Source: Neoceratodus forsteri
Lineage: Eukaryota; Chordata; Ceratodontiformes; Ceratodontidae
NCBI GenBank assembly: GCA_016271365.2
Contig: CM028132.1
Span: forward strand, 1,184,683,001 to 1,184,747,000
Direction of reading: 5' to 3'
Length of the DNA: 64,000 nt
Shown: piece by piece, positions 62,736 to 64,000 of the stretch
How positions within the stretch are numbered: the stretch's first letter is position 1
Layout of the letters: each line of letters begins with the position of its first letter
Position numbers and translations under genes: made by a program
Notes under the pieces: model-generated
Database searches by the model: none
The model's input: only the letters and a program-made list of their open reading frames with translations
What the model was told of the DNA's origin: nothing

Positions 62736-64000
62736 GCAGTTACGTAAGACCTTACCGTAACAGTACATCTTCCAGAGAGGTTCTTGCAGTAGGTCTTCAC
62801 ATATAGGACTGCGCCCCCTAGTGTCAGGACTGCACACAAACTTGTAGCTCGCAATCACTGACGGACATCAGCATGACTATAAAAAGGGGCGGTCCCCCGC
62901 CCATCCTCCAGTTCTTCCGCCGGAGACCTCTAGAGAGGAAGCAGAAAAAAGGAGAGAAAAAACTCCTGAGACCCTCTGCCCTGGATGAGACAAAGTCCTC
63001 GGAAGGGAATAAAGAGATAAAATACAGGAGCTGGGGGAAAGGTGGGTGGGAAATCTAGACCTACTGCAGGAACCTCTCTCGAAGATCTACTGTTATGATA
63101 AGTTCTTATGTAACTGCTATATCTTACTTCGAGAGGATTCCTGCAGTAGGTCTTCACACATATGACTGAATACCAAGCAGTCTAACAAAAAGGAGTAGTC
63201 GAAGACGAGGTTCCGGGAGGGGAAAGTGTCTGCCAACTAAAGGTCTATTCAAGGCAGAAGGCCTTGTAGGACTGCAAGGCCGAAACCAGCCCTACGCCTA
63301 GAGGCAATGTCCAGACTGTAATGTTTAGTAAAAGGTATAGATGGAGGACTAAGTGGCTGCTGCACAGATGTCTGCAGTGGACACATTTCTGAAAAAGGCA
63401 GTGGAAGTGGCCACACTCCTAGTAGAGTGGCCTTTAACCCTCCCTGGAAGGGGCTTCTCATACTTCTGGTAAATGTAGTGAATACAATTTGCCAGCCACC
63501 TTGACAAAGTCTGTTTCATGACAGCCTTGCCCTGGCACTTAGGAGCAAGGGCTACAAAGAGCTGGTTCGACTTACGAACCTCCTTAGTCCTTGAGATGCT
63601 GTATCTCAAAATCCTGTGCACACCAAAGGTGTGCAGAAGATACTCCCCCCTTTTGGGATGTTCTGGGAAGAACACCGGCAGTTCAACATTCTGGTTAAGG
63701 GTCAGTTCTGAAACCATTTTCAGAAGAAAGGACTGATTAGTCCCCACAGCCACCTCTGTTGAAAATTAAATAAGGCTCTCTGCAAACTAGAGCCTGAAGC
63801 TCAAACTCTTCGAGCTGAAGTGATAGCAACTAAAAAGAGCTTTCTCCATGCTAAAAAACGCATATCACAGTTTTCTGCCAGTTCAAAAGGGGGCAAAGTA
63901 AGCTTTTCTAACATACAATTAAGATCCCGGGGGGAACAGGATTCCAGACTGGAGGTTTGATGTGAAGGATCCCCTACAGGAAAGTTCTGGAAACCTCTGC
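62736..64000 (-). mobile_element. DIRS-A2: second DIRS-A copy, 3' end, continues past the window
   Basis: Left terminal repeat from 62,736 (CAGTTACGTAAGACCTTACC, then AGAGAGGTTCTTGCAGTAGG, GACTATAAAAAGGGGC), ICR at 63,058-63,158 (GACCTACTGCAGGAACCTCT to GTAACTG, then ATCTTACTTCGAGAGGATTC), recombinase from 63,249. It is close to DIRS-A (12,988-13,900) over the whole overlap, with the same element layout. RT and gag would lie to the right of 64,000. Confidence 0.9.
63249..64000 (-). pseudogene. DIRS-A2 tyrosine recombinase, C-terminal part
   Basis: 63,753-63,349: SELTLNQNVELPVFFPEHPK, SRWLANCIHYIYQKYEKPL, GHSTRSVATSTAFFRNVS (HxxR) and TADICAAAT. A frame change then leads to TKHYSLDIASRRRAGFGLAV (nucleophile Tyr) at 63,461-63,249. 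The Arg block lies near 63,830 in another frame. Compared with DIRS-A, the 134-codon frame here is cleaner, so this copy may be the younger of the two. Confidence 0.88.

Overview
The window is eukaryotic DNA made almost entirely of nested, decayed transposable elements. I see no host exon, rRNA or functional tRNA gene. The mix is CR1-clade LINEs with an SGNH esterase ORF1, an L2 LINE, an L1/Tx1-like tail, several DIRS-type tyrosine-recombinase retrotransposons, a Gmr1-like Gypsy element and a MIR-like CORE-SINE. That points to a non-mammalian vertebrate with a repeat-rich genome, for example an amphibian or lungfish. I cannot name the species. Element names below (CR1-1 to CR1-7, DIRS-A/A2/B/B2/C/D, SINE-T, LINE-X, LINE-Y) are local labels.

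Layout. 1-5,528: a minus-strand Gypsy pol with integrase upstream of RT (Gmr1 order), split by a SINE (678-1,060) and by CR1-1 (1,322 to about 4,886). 5,546-10,242: mixed DNA with a 360-bp TTAA-flanked MITE, an L1/Tx1-like tail, a CA microsatellite, a 555-bp tRNA-like SINE with 12-bp target duplications and a cluster of short palindromes. 10,243-39,880: CR1-2, cut in its 3' part by about 26.5 kb holding DIRS-A (12,988-24,444) joined to DIRS-B (24,445-39,520). DIRS-A is itself interrupted by CR1-3 and CR1-4. DIRS-B is interrupted by a 3.8-kb L2, by a nearly full-length CR1-5 and by a long palindrome.

40,028-60,590: probably one outer DIRS (DIRS-D) that received LINE-X, DIRS-B2 (43,395-56,248) and CR1-7. 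DIRS-B2 carries another LINE-X copy and CR1-6, and CR1-6 is split by a structurally complete DIRS-C (48,313-53,884). 60,590-64,000: a SINE-T relative, a MIR-like SINE, another LINE fragment and the 3' end of a second DIRS-A copy that runs off the window.

How the parts relate. CR1, L2 and SINE insertions are bounded by recognisable 5-12 bp target duplications, so the split reading frames of the host elements can be followed across them. The DIRS elements show inverted terminal repeats plus an internal complementary region near the 3' end, and all lie on the minus strand. Almost every ORF is frameshifted or stopped. The best preserved are the DIRS-C gag (349 codons) and the CR1-5 endonuclease (207 codons).
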